Shown here piece after piece: positions 1 to 12,300 of a stretch of 64,000 nucleotides of DNA. The notes below the pieces were generated by a model. That model was not told the DNA's origin. It did not search any database and saw only the letters and a program-made list of their open reading frames with translations. Both the position numbers and the translations under genes were made by a program. The first letter of the stretch is position 1; the number at the start of each line of letters is the position of its first letter. Origin of the DNA: Zygnema circumcarinatum (taxonomy: Eukaryota; Streptophyta; Zygnematophyceae; Zygnematales; Zygnemataceae); the NCBI GenBank assembly GCA_037447605.1, contig CM074808.1, positions 2,295,784-2,359,783 of the forward strand. Direction: 5' to 3'.

Positions 1-514
1 TGCCACCTGCAGTTCCCCCACAGACTTCCTGCAAGAAACTCGCAGACCTCCCACTTTCCACCTCCTGGACAGAGCACAACTGCATCGTAAGACCGCCCAG
101 ACGCTGACGATTGTCTTCCTGCAATACATTGGCGTTCTGATGCTCTTGCTGACCGCACAACGGGCCATTGCCTTGTTCCAACCCAGCAACTCTCCTGCCA
201 AACACCTGCCTCGTGAGTGCGGCATGATCCGTTTCCGCCTGCCCTAGTTCCCGCAAGCACTCTTGCTCCCTCATCTTAATTTCCCTCCATGCTTCCCGAC
301 AGGCTTCCTCCATAGCTCTCAGTGACTCCTCTGCCAGACGAGCCCTGGATTGCGAGAGGCGCAGGGCATTCGGCAGCACTTGCAAGGGAGACATGGCTGA
401 ATCTGTGGTGGTGGAAGCACTCTGACCCTGCGTGAAAGGCGACTGGAAGTCAGGATCCATCTGCGGCATCTGCGGCATCTGCGGCCATGCCCCTCCTGCG
501 CCCCCCCCCGCCAT
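1..514 (-). CDS. N-terminal part of an unidentified coiled-coil protein (runs off the window)
   Basis: On the minus strand a frame is open from an ATG at 514 to base 1 with no stop, about 171 codons. It begins with a Gly/Ala-rich stretch and three PQM tripeptides, then a Ser/Thr-rich segment. From about residue 45 it becomes a charged helix rich in Glu, Arg and Ala, with heptad-like spacing (for example RLAEESLRAMEEA and WREIKMREQE). The rest is outside the window. In-frame ATGs at 460 and 394 are alternative starts. An intron may interrupt the frame, for example at the GTGTTT near 206. I do not recognise the family and assign no function. The steady codon pattern and helix-like composition are the only support. 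Confidence 0.45.
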   Translation of the reverse strand, partial: MAGGGAGGAWPQMPQMPQMDPDFQSPFTQGQSASTTTDSAMSPLQVLPNALRLSQSRARLAEESLRAMEEACREAWREIKMREQECLRELGQAETDHAALTRQVFGRRVAGLEQGNGPLCGQQEHQNANVLQEDNRQRLGGLTMQLCSVQEVESGRSASFLQEVCGGTAGG

Positions 515-1722
515 GGCCGTGCCCGCCCTCTCCCCGCTCCTCCCCAGCCCTGCCCCGCCTCAGGGGAGGGCTCTGAGCGTCTCAGTTCACACGTGCGAAG
601 GTATCCGTACGGATGCGCCTTCCGCGTGGCGCCGACACCTGGCGGCCGCCGGACACGGTGCCGCCGCGGAGAGGTCGCCGGTTCGAACCGCCGCGCTGTC
701 AAACACGATATTTGACGTCAGCAGCAGAATTAAAAAACTACAGAACTGGATTCTATGCAGAATTACGACATAGGCATGATTGTGCGAAACCGAACAGAAC
801 GGGTCCCGTAGCGCATGGGACAGCAGCGCCAGCTGTTCCAGTTCTGAAGGCGGTTGAGTTTGTCGGCTAGCACGTGTTGGGGATATCTCAAACGCTTTAC
901 GGGACTGCCCCCACAGCGACACGCAGTCTGGCTTTGTGCTGTGGGAGAGAGTGTGCTGCGGAGTGGTCGAGCACAAGAGGGCGCCGCCAGTGGCACCGCA
1001 GACAGTGAATAATTTGGGGGAATTTGGGCACTCAAAGACAGGTTAAGAAAGGTTTCCAGCACGCGCGGCATATACCAAAGTGCAGACAGTCAACGCACAT
1101 GCTGTTTGCAAGCTGGCAGACGGTTCTCCATTTGCGAAGAACAAAAACGAAAAATGGTAAAAACCAAATGATTGACAATATTTCTCAATAGTAAGTACAT
1201 TTCGAAAGTGGAGACTAATATTATTTGGCGCTGTGGCTCCAAGGGCGGGGAAAGGGAAACCACTCGTCCTCCTGCTCCAAACTGGGCAGTAAGAACATGG
1301 TTACACTAAGAGCTGCAGTCGCCTGAAACAATATCCGATGCAAATGAGTGCGGATCCCAAGGAGCCCTCAGCCAGTCATACAGCAACCCGCCTGCTTACA
1401 GCGCTGTAATGAAGTGAAACTGAGATCATTCAGAGAGACTAGTTTACACATTAAAGGTGGCCTTGGCTGCCTGGAAACCTGGCAAAGGATCGCTACCGGC
1501 ACAGCAGCTGGCGAACAAACAACTAAGTCCTGCGCCTACAAAATGTGCTGCCCCGTATCTTCAAGCAGCTCCCCTGACAGCCCGCGGACACTCCACAACT
1601 TTACGGCATCTCCACTTCCTTTCCTGCCACGATCTGTCTGCGCTTTACAAGCATCTCCCCCCACCGGGCAGCGAGAGGCCGAGTGGCAGCTGAATTTGCT
1701 GCAACACGCCCCGCGTTCCGCC
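515..1722. other. intergenic, no gene seen
   Basis: This lies between the start of the edge gene and the stop codon of the DnaJ gene, both on the minus strand. The first 200 bases are GC-rich and probably hold the edge gene's promoter. The rest should include the DnaJ 3' untranslated region. Short ORFs on both strands show no family motif. Confidence 0.6.
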
Positions 1723-3846
1723 TCAGGTGCCTCCCAGGTATTTCTTCACCGCAGCCTTTTGCTCTGACGACAACCGCGCAGGAAATTTGACATCAAACTT
1801 TATGCGTAAATTACCCTTTTTGCCAGGTTCCTTCGCGATAGGCATGCCTTCTCTAGGAACAGTTTTCTCGTACCCAGGGCCAACCACCTCATTCACAGGG
1901 ATTTGCAGACTTCGGCCATCGAGCGTATTGACTGTAATTACATGATCTGTGAGAGCGTCTGCCAGTGTCAGTCTATGCGTGTATATCAGATCATTGCCCT
2001 CTCTTTTGAACACCTCATGGGGTCGCTCATCAATGACGAACACGAGGTCCGCCGCCACAACTCCTGGTTGCTCATTCCCTTTCTCAGGGAAGGTAATCTT
2101 TGTTCCCTTCTTCCATCCAGGCCTCACATCGATTGTCAAAATCTCTTCGACCGGTAACGTTTTCCTGCAAAATACAAACACTCAACAAGCTTCTCAAACC
2201 ATCCAGAAAATCCAGGCAAGCAAATAATAAGGTGTTGCAGAAGTCCTAAAGGAGCAAACAAGTAAGTCAGTCAAGAGGAAACACAAACATCCTTCATAAA
2301 GTTTGTAGGCTCTATCACTAAAGCTATGGCGTTACAGCTCAACTTTCCGACCACGTCAATAAGCCCACTTAAAAAGTCTCATAGCGCAACAATGAATCAA
2401 AATGCACGACGAAACATAGAACAACGCCTCTACAAACAATGGCCACTTTAAACCAGAGAGTAGTATCATTCAAAATTTAAAATCTCAAGTAAACCAGAGT
2501 TGCAGCGACCTAGTATTAAATTCCAAAAAGCATAGATAATGATGGCACTCGAGTACGAAAGATACATAAGCTTCTTTACGTCACACATAGGGAATTGCAG
2601 GTGCCTAGAAAAAAAATAGGTCAAAGGTTCAGGCAATTTATCAAGTGCGCTACGAGACCGTACAAACAAATACAACCTAGTGCCTCATTACACGTTTGCC
2701 GTAAAATTTCTCGAAGTTCCGAAATCCAATAAAACGAAACAAGAAAGACGACCAGTTGCCCTCCTTCACAAACTGTCGTATAGTCGAGCCAGCACTTCAG
2801 GAATTAGACATCGCAAATCATCGGACTGTCTCGGACATCCCGAGCAAAAACCAGAACCAATTAACAGAAAATTTGCGGTGCGAAAAAGACCGACTTACCC
2901 GCTGGCATCTGCTATATTCCGAGATATCTTCATTTTCCTCGTTGATCCTGTATACAACTCCTCCAGCGTGCACTGCAATTTGTTCTCTACCGCCGCCGCC
3001 TTCTTAGGCCCCGAAGGGCTCGCACCCTCCCCAAAGCGATGGAACCCTCCATCGTGCCCAAACCCACCAAACATGTCCTGGGCAAATGGACCGCCCCCCA
3101 TCTTCCCTGACCTGGACCCCATGCCTCCCATCTGACCGCCCATGCCTACAAATGGACTGCTGCTACCAAAAAATTCTGAAAAAATATCCTCGGCGTTTCT
3201 TGGATTAAACCTGAACACTGTAGGCCCCCCTCCGTTTGTGTACACCCCGGGTCCCGGGCCATGGCCCGCCGTGGGAGGGGGGACTTGGCCCTTCAATCCT
3301 TCCTCACCATATTGATCGTAAATTTGCCGCTTCTGTGGATCACTAAGAACCTGCAGACAAAGGGCCCGGACCCGCCAAAGGTAAAAACCAGTGAACAAAC
3401 ATTTGACAAAACATCACATCTAGAATAACACCTGTAGAGACTGACTGGTTGAATGACTGACCGACTGACTGACTAAACAGTTGAACCGACGTTCAACCGA
3501 GGGAGAGCTTCGCATCTAATGAGCAGACCTCGACCTTTACTTGGACTCCGTCAACAGCCCTAACTTCTCCTAGGCAATTGCGCACATACACTCATGCAGC
3601 AATAATCAAACCGAGTTAACTGGAAAACGACGTCTCTAACGAAATCTCGAACGTCAGAATTTATCTGAAGCCATCACGCACCTCATACGCCTCGGAAATT
3701 TGCTTAAATTTAGCCTCAGCTTCCTTCTTCTTCGTGGGATTCTTATCGGGATGCCATTTCATGGCCAGCTTCCTATACGCCTTCTTCAGATCCTCATCCG
3801 AGGCAGTCTTCGGCACATCAAGCACCCCATAGTAATCTACTCCCAT
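1723..3846 (-). CDS. type II (DNAJB/Sis1-like) J-domain co-chaperone
   Basis: Three exons: 3682-3846, 2899-3350 and 1723-2164, phases consistent, 352 aa. Residues 1-70 are a J domain with the HPD motif (WHPDKNP) that stimulates Hsp70 ATPase. A Gly/Phe/Met-rich region follows ([20 protein letters not shown], then MGG repeats). The C-terminal substrate-binding and dimerisation domains include [12 protein letters not shown] and [15 protein letters not shown]. No CxxCxGxG zinc repeats occur, so this is type II and not DnaJ/Ydj1. Length matches DNAJB1/Sis1 (about 340-350 aa). There is no targeting peptide, so cytosol/nucleus is expected. It probably works with Hsp70 in folding and in passing clients to HSP90. 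A heat-shock-element-like sequence lies upstream near 4081-4100. The frame is intact. Confidence 0.93.
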
Positions 3847-3959
3847 CTTTCCGAACGCCAGTGCAAATTTATTTCCTACACCGTGATATTGCTGGGCGGC
3901 TGCCTCGAAAAAGAGGCCCTAAACGCGGCCGCAACTCCCTACTCAGTAAATTTGGTCCC

Positions 3960-4012
3960 GAGAGAGAGAGAGAGAGCGAGAGAGAGAGAGAGAGAGCGAG
4001 AGAAGAGGGAGG
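3960..4012. repeat. (GA)n microsatellite
   Basis: Interrupted GAGAGA run about 115 bases upstream of the DnaJ start codon. On the gene's strand this is a CT-rich 5' leader or promoter tract, common near plant transcription starts. Confidence 0.9.
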
Positions 4013-4080
4013 GGGGAGGTAGGAGGTGCGTGCGCAGGCTCCCGCGCTTCCCCAACGGCACGAAAGCGCTCGCCCCTTCG

Positions 4081-4100
4081 CGAACCTTCCGTTCCGTTCC
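4081..4100. promoter_or_regulatory. heat-shock-element-like sequence upstream of DnaJ
   Basis: GAAccTTCcgTTCcgTTCcg at 4082-4101 has one inverted GAAnnTTC pair followed by TTC units at 5-bp spacing, about 235 bases upstream of the DnaJ start. It fits a gapped heat shock element and a stress-inducible co-chaperone. Occupancy is inferred only. Confidence 0.4.
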
Positions 4101-6350
4101 GCGGAGCCTCTCCGCCGTTCCGCGGAAAGGGCGGTTGCGCGGAACGGTCGACAGATCCTGGCCGTCCCCCGGCGGGTCAGGCCGTCCCCGCCGTCCGATG
4201 CGGCCCCGCGGGACTGCGCGCAGGATCCGATATTGGCCGCGGCGGCAGGGCCGCCCTCCCTTTATGGCGCCATGTGGCGCTCCATGCTCTGCACAGAGCC
4301 AGCGATGCACTGCAACGGAACGGCGGCTGCAGCTGGGAGCATAGAACGGAAGTTGGGCCCTTGGCTCGGGCCCTGGGTCCCTGTCAGAGGTCGAGGTCTC
4401 GGCGAGGCCGCGAGGGAGGGAGGGCTGCATATGGACGCGGAAAGAGACCCGCTGACAGGCACGTAGCAATACGATGGGAGGGGATATTCTTCAGAGTTTA
4501 GGTTTCCATATGTAAAGGAGAGTACAGGAATGCGTATCGACAAGGGGCGCGTTTTGGCTGGATATTTGCTTGTCTGATTTTGGTTGCTGGTTTCAGTAGT
4601 TTGGTCGCCTTGACTTGAGCATCGCGGCTTTGCTTTCGTTGCCTGAAGTAGTTTAGAATAAACCATCAGCACAACCATGAAAAGTGGAATTTCGGAAAGG
4701 ATTGGGCAAATGCATTTGCGGCCAAGTGTATGTCTTGGCCATTGTAGCACTACCCCTTTACGGCTCTTCCAAATCAATCAGTGTTGTGCTGTGAGGCTGA
4801 AGCCCGTCCGCTGATGTCTAATTATTGAGCTGCTAAACGCAAGTTACGTCGTAAGAGAACTTTTTGCGAGAAAATATGAAGTTGCTGCAGATTACAAGCG
4901 AATAGAACTCAGCCACGTTGGCTTTATATCCAGACATTATATTCCTGTCAATTTCCGTGTCCACGTACGTAGTCCATAGCCAGCGCATCTTTCGCGCAGC
5001 ACATACAACTTCCGTGTGCGTTATCATAAAGCTACGCATCATTATTGTAACAGCATTGAAGCAAAGCAATCCTTGGTTCTAACTGCAGATTTCTGCTCAC
5101 ACACGCACCTATCATTTCTTCATTTTCGTATTCCATCAGCAGGTCAGCCTAGAATCATGGCCTTCCAATAATCATAGCCCTGCCGAATAATTGATTATTT
5201 GTTCTCGAAAAAAACAAAAGAATTTGCTCAAAATGTGCTATCAATTTGTAAAATTCCAATTACATCCGCCTAATCTCCTTTGTCCCCGTCTTCAACGGTC
5301 AGGATTCAATTAGTGTAGAACGGGTAAAGATTTGGAAAAAAGACAATCCGAAATGAGCAATTTGACTGATCACAACCGAAAACTGCATCTTATCATAGAA
5401 GCACGTTGCCCTTCTTATTCGTTGCAGCAAAATTTGATGGTTTTGGCTCCAAAATTCTGTATTTGCACCAATCTCCATCAGGATGGGATGTCTGGATGGA
5501 AAGTTCAGTGACAATCTTAAGGGGGATGCCAAATAGATACGTGAGCGTTGATGACAGGTGTGCAGCGTCTACGAATTCTGCATTTTTGCGGTCCGGTAGC
5601 TCGAGCAGAGCACCAATTCCGATGGTGTTGTTCTGACCTTCGCTAAGCCCTTATCCATATCTACTATAGCGTTGTTTTACACAATTAACACCGGAGCATT
5701 CTGCACACCTTTACAGAAATAGTCTGGTTCCACAACTGCTGAATGAGACCTTTTTGTGAAAAACTGACCCATAGTGGAATGCCCTGCATTCAGACTTAGC
5801 AACGGGTGGTGATGGATTCAAGTTAACAATTGCCACTAAGCTGTCACTCGTGTCAGACTTAAAAACGTTAGTACAGTATGCGTGTTCGTAAGTTTGACGC
5901 CAGAACGAGTACTCCAGTGACATAGCAATCCTTTCGTGGCGGAGTACTTTTGTAACCTTTTTTTTTCGTGACGCTTTTCGTATGATTTTTTGAAGTCTGA
6001 CACTCCCTCTTGCGATGGGAGCAGTCAACAGGTGCCAAAAAACACTTCTTTGCAAAAATCAGTCAAAACATACTATTAGGTTCCAATACTCCTAAAATAC
6101 TTCTCGAGGTACAGACCTACTTCCCGTACAAAACCTATAAAAAGCTATCTTTTCCATAGGCTTTACGTTTTGCCCTGACAGTGACAGTCCTTGTTTACAC
6201 GCTTTTGCTTCTAAGAACTGCAAGACTTTCCTTCTGTAAGCTTTCCAGGAAGTGGACAATATTAAAACAAACTGCCTATGCCTATTTTGCAAACTTTGCT
6301 ACAAAAAATCGAGTACGTGCACAAGTAGGTATCTTGGCTGCCGGGCCCTC

Positions 6351-9300
6351 TTATTGGTAAGGGCGGAAGTACTTGTAGAGATCTTCAGGCCGGCAGCGCT
6401 GCCCTGGTTCTAAAACTAATCGCAGCACCACCCCTGAAGCCAGCCGTGTCCTCACCCTCGATGGATGCAAAATACGGGCTAGAATCTCCACACCATCAAC
6501 CAGGCGAGGGCCCGGCCTGCTGAAATAGGAATGATCGCAAACAAACACACGTCCCGTCTGGACAGCAGGCAAGGACCAGAAGCCCGGAAGGTTGGCGACG
6601 TACTTTACCTGAAAACAAAATCATTTTTAAAGCCATACGTTCAGTAGCAGCCCAACACACGTTGATCAATGTCAATCAAGGCGAGTTCATTCAGCAACAC
6701 ACGCTCAAGAGCAAAGTGAACGCCAAAAAGACCTCCCACCTGTCAGATCTACTTCGACAATCTCTCACCTGAGGATGAAAACGACAGCTCGACTGACTCC
6801 TGCTCACCTCTGTCAGAGTGCGTTGCAGGTTGGACGAACAGGGTGCCAACAATAATACTTCCGGCGCGTAGGCTGTTACCCTTTCCCACGTCACCTTCTC
6901 TGCCCCACTGCCAGGTTCTTGTAGCCCATCGATACCACCCGCCATGGCTTTCATCTCTGGTAACCAATGACCACCCGTCACCATCGGACAGAGCCCCTCC
7001 AGAGAAAGCACCCTCTGGCGAGGCTCACCGGCCACTGAGCGGGCCAAATGTCGCAGCCTCTTGCGGAGCTGCTCCACAAGAGTAAACGCCCGGGCTGCTA
7101 GACCCACTCCTTCGCCGACAGAGATAATGGAATCCAGGACCTCTGACATCTACAATCACCAGGAGTCACGCAATCCAGTCAGTCCCAAGGGCCATAAGGA
7201 CAATCAATGATATGCAGGGATACTGTTGTCCTCAACGTTTCGTTCATTCTGACGATCTTCTTGATTGGCTGGAAGTAAGCTGACCACATATCAGCATACT
7301 TGTGAAATAAATTGTATTCTGCTAGTTTCACATGGGTTAAAAACGCTTTTCACTTTCACTTCTGCACTGAATCTTGGAAAACTTGAACCTCAGTTGGATA
7401 GCCCATACCAAAGCTTCGGCAGCTAAATGTTCATGATGTGAATATAGCAGAGCTACCCACCGTGTGCGGTCTAAGCACCATCAGGTCTATGTTAGGGCTG
7501 TCAATCAGATCCGCCTTGGCCAATGCATTGGCTACATCACTTTTATCCACATCGCAGCGTGAGCACGTATCCTGCAGCCTCATTAAAACACAGCTTCTTT
7601 AAGTATCTCAGCATATCTGTAGACTCATTCAAGGGACAAACATAACCTGACAGACATCATTTAGAGCATATACAGAATAAATTTCTGCATTCGATGACAC
7701 CTCACATCAACACTGAGATTCCACAATGGTTACCATTTAACCAGCTTCAGATCTGCTTCCATCTACTTTATCCCCCTCTTCCTCCACCTTTGCTTAAAAA
7801 ATTTGAAATACAGGTCATGGAACCCCGTTACCCAGGTCCAGATGCTTCCACATAGATTCAAAACTGTGAATAACAAAAATACACAGCCCAAACCTTGCTG
7901 TCTTGCAGCTCGTTACTTTCAACAATGCAAGCAGAAATACAGATATGGAGTTCCTCTATTACTTGCTAGATTGGATTCAACGCTTCAAGAGTACGCTTCA
8001 CATGAACGATTTTCCACGGGGGGGCGACTGCAGCGTCCACTACATGACGCTTCATTCTGCAAGGCTTCTTCATACTGTTTTGATTGCATCCTAAGACGTA
8101 CTAAAGAAACACGATCAGGTGATGAAACACCCTCTCGATTTCACTCATGATAGATGGCTGATCTCGAAAATAAAGATGTAACGCTAACGGCGAGACCAAA
8201 GTCTAACCCCAGCCAATTGAACTACATTCATCTCGCAGGTTCTAAACGCAATTAAATCGCTTATTTTCAATGGGAAAATATGCAATATTCCACCGATCAA
8301 CTTCACTGCCGTGAATTGAGACTAATGACTTCGACCACTTCGGAACTAGGAGATCACATCAGCATTTGGACGATTACCAATTCTTCACACTCCAATTAGG
8401 GTTTAGTCATACCCCACATAGTTGACGTGACTCAAGCTTAACTTTGAGCAGAGAAATTTTAGCGAAAAAGATTGCATAGTTCTTGTCAGGCATTACTTGC
8501 AAGCAGCAAGTAAAGCTACTCACCTGTGTGAACACCAGGTCTGGCTGAATCATGCGTAGGAGGCCTGCGTCCACCTCGTATGGACTCTCGCCCCTTTCTT
8601 GAAACCGCTTCATCTACATTTCAGCCCTCAAAAGTGACTTTAAGTTTGTAATTCAGGCCTCAAACTGCCCACCTGACATGAACCAGAACCCAATCCTGCC
8701 GCATTTCGAAATAGAAAGAGGAAATTGGATGCACGACCCTTGGTCGATAAAATTGTGAGCAACAAATATAAGGTGAAAGGAGAAACGGCAACAACTCAGA
8801 GATAAAAAGCAGACCAAAGGAACTCAACCAAGTCCCACAAACGGAGTCAGGAATGCCACATAAGGCTGTCTATGTTCCTGCAGTCCACCTCAACACAAAA
8901 AGAGGAGAAAAACTGGCGTTATGGGCCTACCGCGACCTCCACCTCTTTGCTTGACATGACCGCCGTGTCGATCTTGCTTCTGCTCACCTGTCCAACCCCG
9001 CCACGTGGAGAATCAATGGCCCGTTCATTGGCCAGCAACGGCACAGACACTAGCAACGATTATTCAAGAAAGAAGGCCAGACACGAATAGTCACGACTTC
9101 ATTTCGTTGTCCAAAAACCAGTTGCATTTGCAGTGTACGCAGACAAGTTCAGAATAGCTTTGACACTGCACCAAATGACTCTCACCTTTGCACTTCATTA
9201 GTTTCAATCGCCATTAGCAGAAGTGAAGACCCTAAATCCTCAGTCCTAGCCTCTAAAAGCCCAACCCTACATCCTGAACTTCTAAAGCTTAAATCTTTCA

Positions 9301-12300
9301 CCCTAAACCCTAATCCCGAAAACCTAACCGCTAAACCCTAAACCCTAAACTCTAACCTATGCCACCTAACACCTAACCCCTGAAACCTAAACCCTAACTC
9401 CTTGACTCTGCGAAACCTGACCACTAAACCCTGAACCCTAGCTGCTATAACCTAGACCATGGAACTTAGACCCTAACCCGTATCCCCTAACCCCTACAAC
9501 CTTCATTACACCCCACACCCTACACCCTACTCCCTACCACCCTCAACCTTCAACCCTGAACCATAACCCCTACACCTTAACCACTGAACCCTAACTCCTC
9601 AAACCTACACCCTGCACCATAATCCCTAAATTCTAAACTCTAAACCCTGCACCCTACACGCTATCCCTAAACCCAACGCTTAACCCCTCATCCCAAAACC
9701 TTAACCTGGCACCTTAAACCCTAAACCATTAACACCACAAACCCTACACCCTACACCCTGGGCTACTAAACTCTAGACCCTAAACCCTAAACCCACACCC
9801 TGAAGCTTAAACCTTAACCCTTACACCCTACACCCTCACCCCTCAACCCTACACTGAAAAAAACAAAAACAAAAAAAACTTAAAAACCCGCACCCTGAAG
9901 CCTAAACCAGCATCCCTGACGCAAAACACTCAATCCTCAACCCTACACCCCTCACCCCAACTCGCACCCAAACCCTAACGCCAAAACCCCACCTTGAAGC
10001 CCGCAACTCAAACCCTAAACTCTAAACCCTAAAACCTAAGCCCTAAACCTTGAGCCATAACCCCCTAAACCCTCAAACCTAAACCCGCAACCCTGAACCC
10101 TGAACCCTCAACCACGTGATTCGCGGAAAAAATTCAGATCCCGCTGGTTCCACAAAGATGACCAGAAACAGGTGAGCTGTATGCAGTCTTGCAGTCTGCA
10201 GGGACGTAACCTTAAGGAGACGGCTCCGTAAAGGACAACTAAGAAGGTTCATGCGCCTTGAAACGGACAGAACAACTGCACTTCTGTCAGAATCAAGTGC
10301 ATGCGCGAGGAGAGAAAGGCTCTTGCATACCATAATGAAGGCAAGGGCCTCGCAAGAGCGGAAACTGACAAGACCTGACAAGACCTGACAAGACCTGACA
10401 GGACCAGACAGTCGCATCAGAAGGTGGATTTCTTCAGTAATAAGCGATGGACTACATGGCCAACGCCATCCTAACAAACCCGGAGCCCAACATCCAGCCA
10501 ATTTTTCTAGAGTGCTATGTTGGTAATTGAAAACCAATTCAACAGGGTTCCTGGGTTCGACGACTCTCGCTAAATTCAGAGACTTGCGTAATGTTTTGAA
10601 CCTTCAACATTACAATGAGACAACGATCAAGATGTCCAACGACTAGTTCAACGCACACCCATAAATAGAGTTTATGCCATGAATTGGCCTAAAAAGAAAT
10701 TAGAGTTTAGTCCAACAGCCGTTGGAACAGGGCTCCAATTTCCTACTAACCGGAAAAATTCAATGCTGCTGTTAGTTGGACATGATGCAAGTACAGAGAT
10801 GGTGATTTACTTTGCAATCACTACGTGACTCCCACTTTGCAGCAACTAGCATCTACTACAGCCGATACTCTGAGACTTATAACGCGCCTGGAGCCTCACA
10901 GCTTGTGAAGGGAAAGAAAAAAAGTAGCTAAGGGTGGATAAAATTCTATCTGCTTACCAATTGCCGTCCCTTCCTTATGTCCTTTGGATAGTCACATAGA
11001 TCAGAAATTCCCACCAACCGTTCTCCAACCCCTGCAGCATTTTTGCAAAAGTCAAACTGAACTTCAAACACGATTGTTCATGGTTCTGGTGCCAGTAGGG
11101 CATGATATGAATACAGAGACATTCGGAAGCTCGTCAGAGATTCTATCCACTACAAGCTGCAGATCCTGGAGCCCTACCCTTTTCCACCGACTTCCTTGCA
11201 ATCAACAAACTGAGAAAAATGAATAACACATGAGTGCAGTGCCTTTACAACAACAATGACTGCCGTTGAGCGTTCATCAAGAGCACATAGCACTCACCAA
11301 GCTCCATTAGAATTTCTGTCGCTGATGGCAGCAACGATATGATTCGCACAGGAACTGGGGGATACTCCAATGATGTGATGGGAAAAGCTCGACCATTGCT
11401 GGAGCCTCCTTGAGCTCGGTCCATAACACCGGTGCCAGGACCCATATATGCAACATTGCCCTCTTTTCGACCAGGCATTCCTGAACTCGATGTGAAGCCA
11501 TTTTTTCGCTCACGTTGCACCCTTCCCTTGCTTGTGCTAACCCACTCTTCAGGCGAGGATGGCGGACCCTTCCATGCATGTCCTTCCCATGGCTCTCCTG
11601 CATCTGAGGAAGAAGGTGTGTCCAGATCATCAGATAGTGTGCGACCATTCTCTAGATGATCCCTATATCGACCTTCTTCTTTACTACCACTACCATCCCC
11701 AATTCTAAACTGGACTGCAGAACCTTCTCGTCCCGTATAGGGCCTGCTGACTTCTCGTGATGGTGTACCAAACTTATGTTGCTCAGCTTCCCCTAAGCTC
11801 TGAAAACTTGAACTATGGTGCCCATTAGTAATTGTGCGCTCAATTCCGGTGCTCTGCACATCTTCGTCTGATGACGTTTTGCTGTCAGGACTGCCCCATT
11901 CCCCTGAATTTCCATTCCTCCCATCGGGACTGTCAGCCCTGCCCGTAATTGAGTTCCTCTTGCCCCTCCTACGATTCTGAAGCGAACCCCAATATTCTGA
12001 CATTGAACGGCGGATGCCTTTTCCACTAGTCAGGCTTGTAGGCCTCTTCACTGGAAAGGGCTCCATGGAATCGGCTCGCGGAAATAAAGGCCGTGCCACC
12101 TTATCACCCTTCTCCTGACCGTTCCAATCCCATGAGTTGCTTCCTCCTGTCCTCTCCCCCGCTGGAGAGGCAGATCCACGGAACTCCCACCTATTGCTCT
12201 CGCTTCGCCTTCGTGCATCCCAGGAAGGTGCAGCTAAAGATGATGGACCAACCGGCAATCTCCATATGTCTCGCTCTTCCTCATCTGAACCTGCAACACT

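Larger units (their letters stand above)
3847..6350. other. DnaJ upstream region and 3' flank of the CobB-BtuF gene
   Basis: A GC-rich island (about 4010-4480) sits upstream of the DnaJ start and probably holds its promoter. From about 4500 the sequence is AT-richer, with only short ORFs lacking recognisable motifs. The part next to 6351 should contain the 3' untranslated region of the minus-strand CobB-BtuF gene. I see no gene. Confidence 0.6.

Noticed and set aside
4026-4469. Overlapping Pro/Arg-rich frames on both strands
   Set aside because: Typical of a GC-rich CpG island. All are of similar length in several frames with no conserved motif.
9230-10110. A true chromosome end
   Set aside because: The repeat is degenerate and flanked on both sides by exons of the same gene in the same frame, so it is interstitial.
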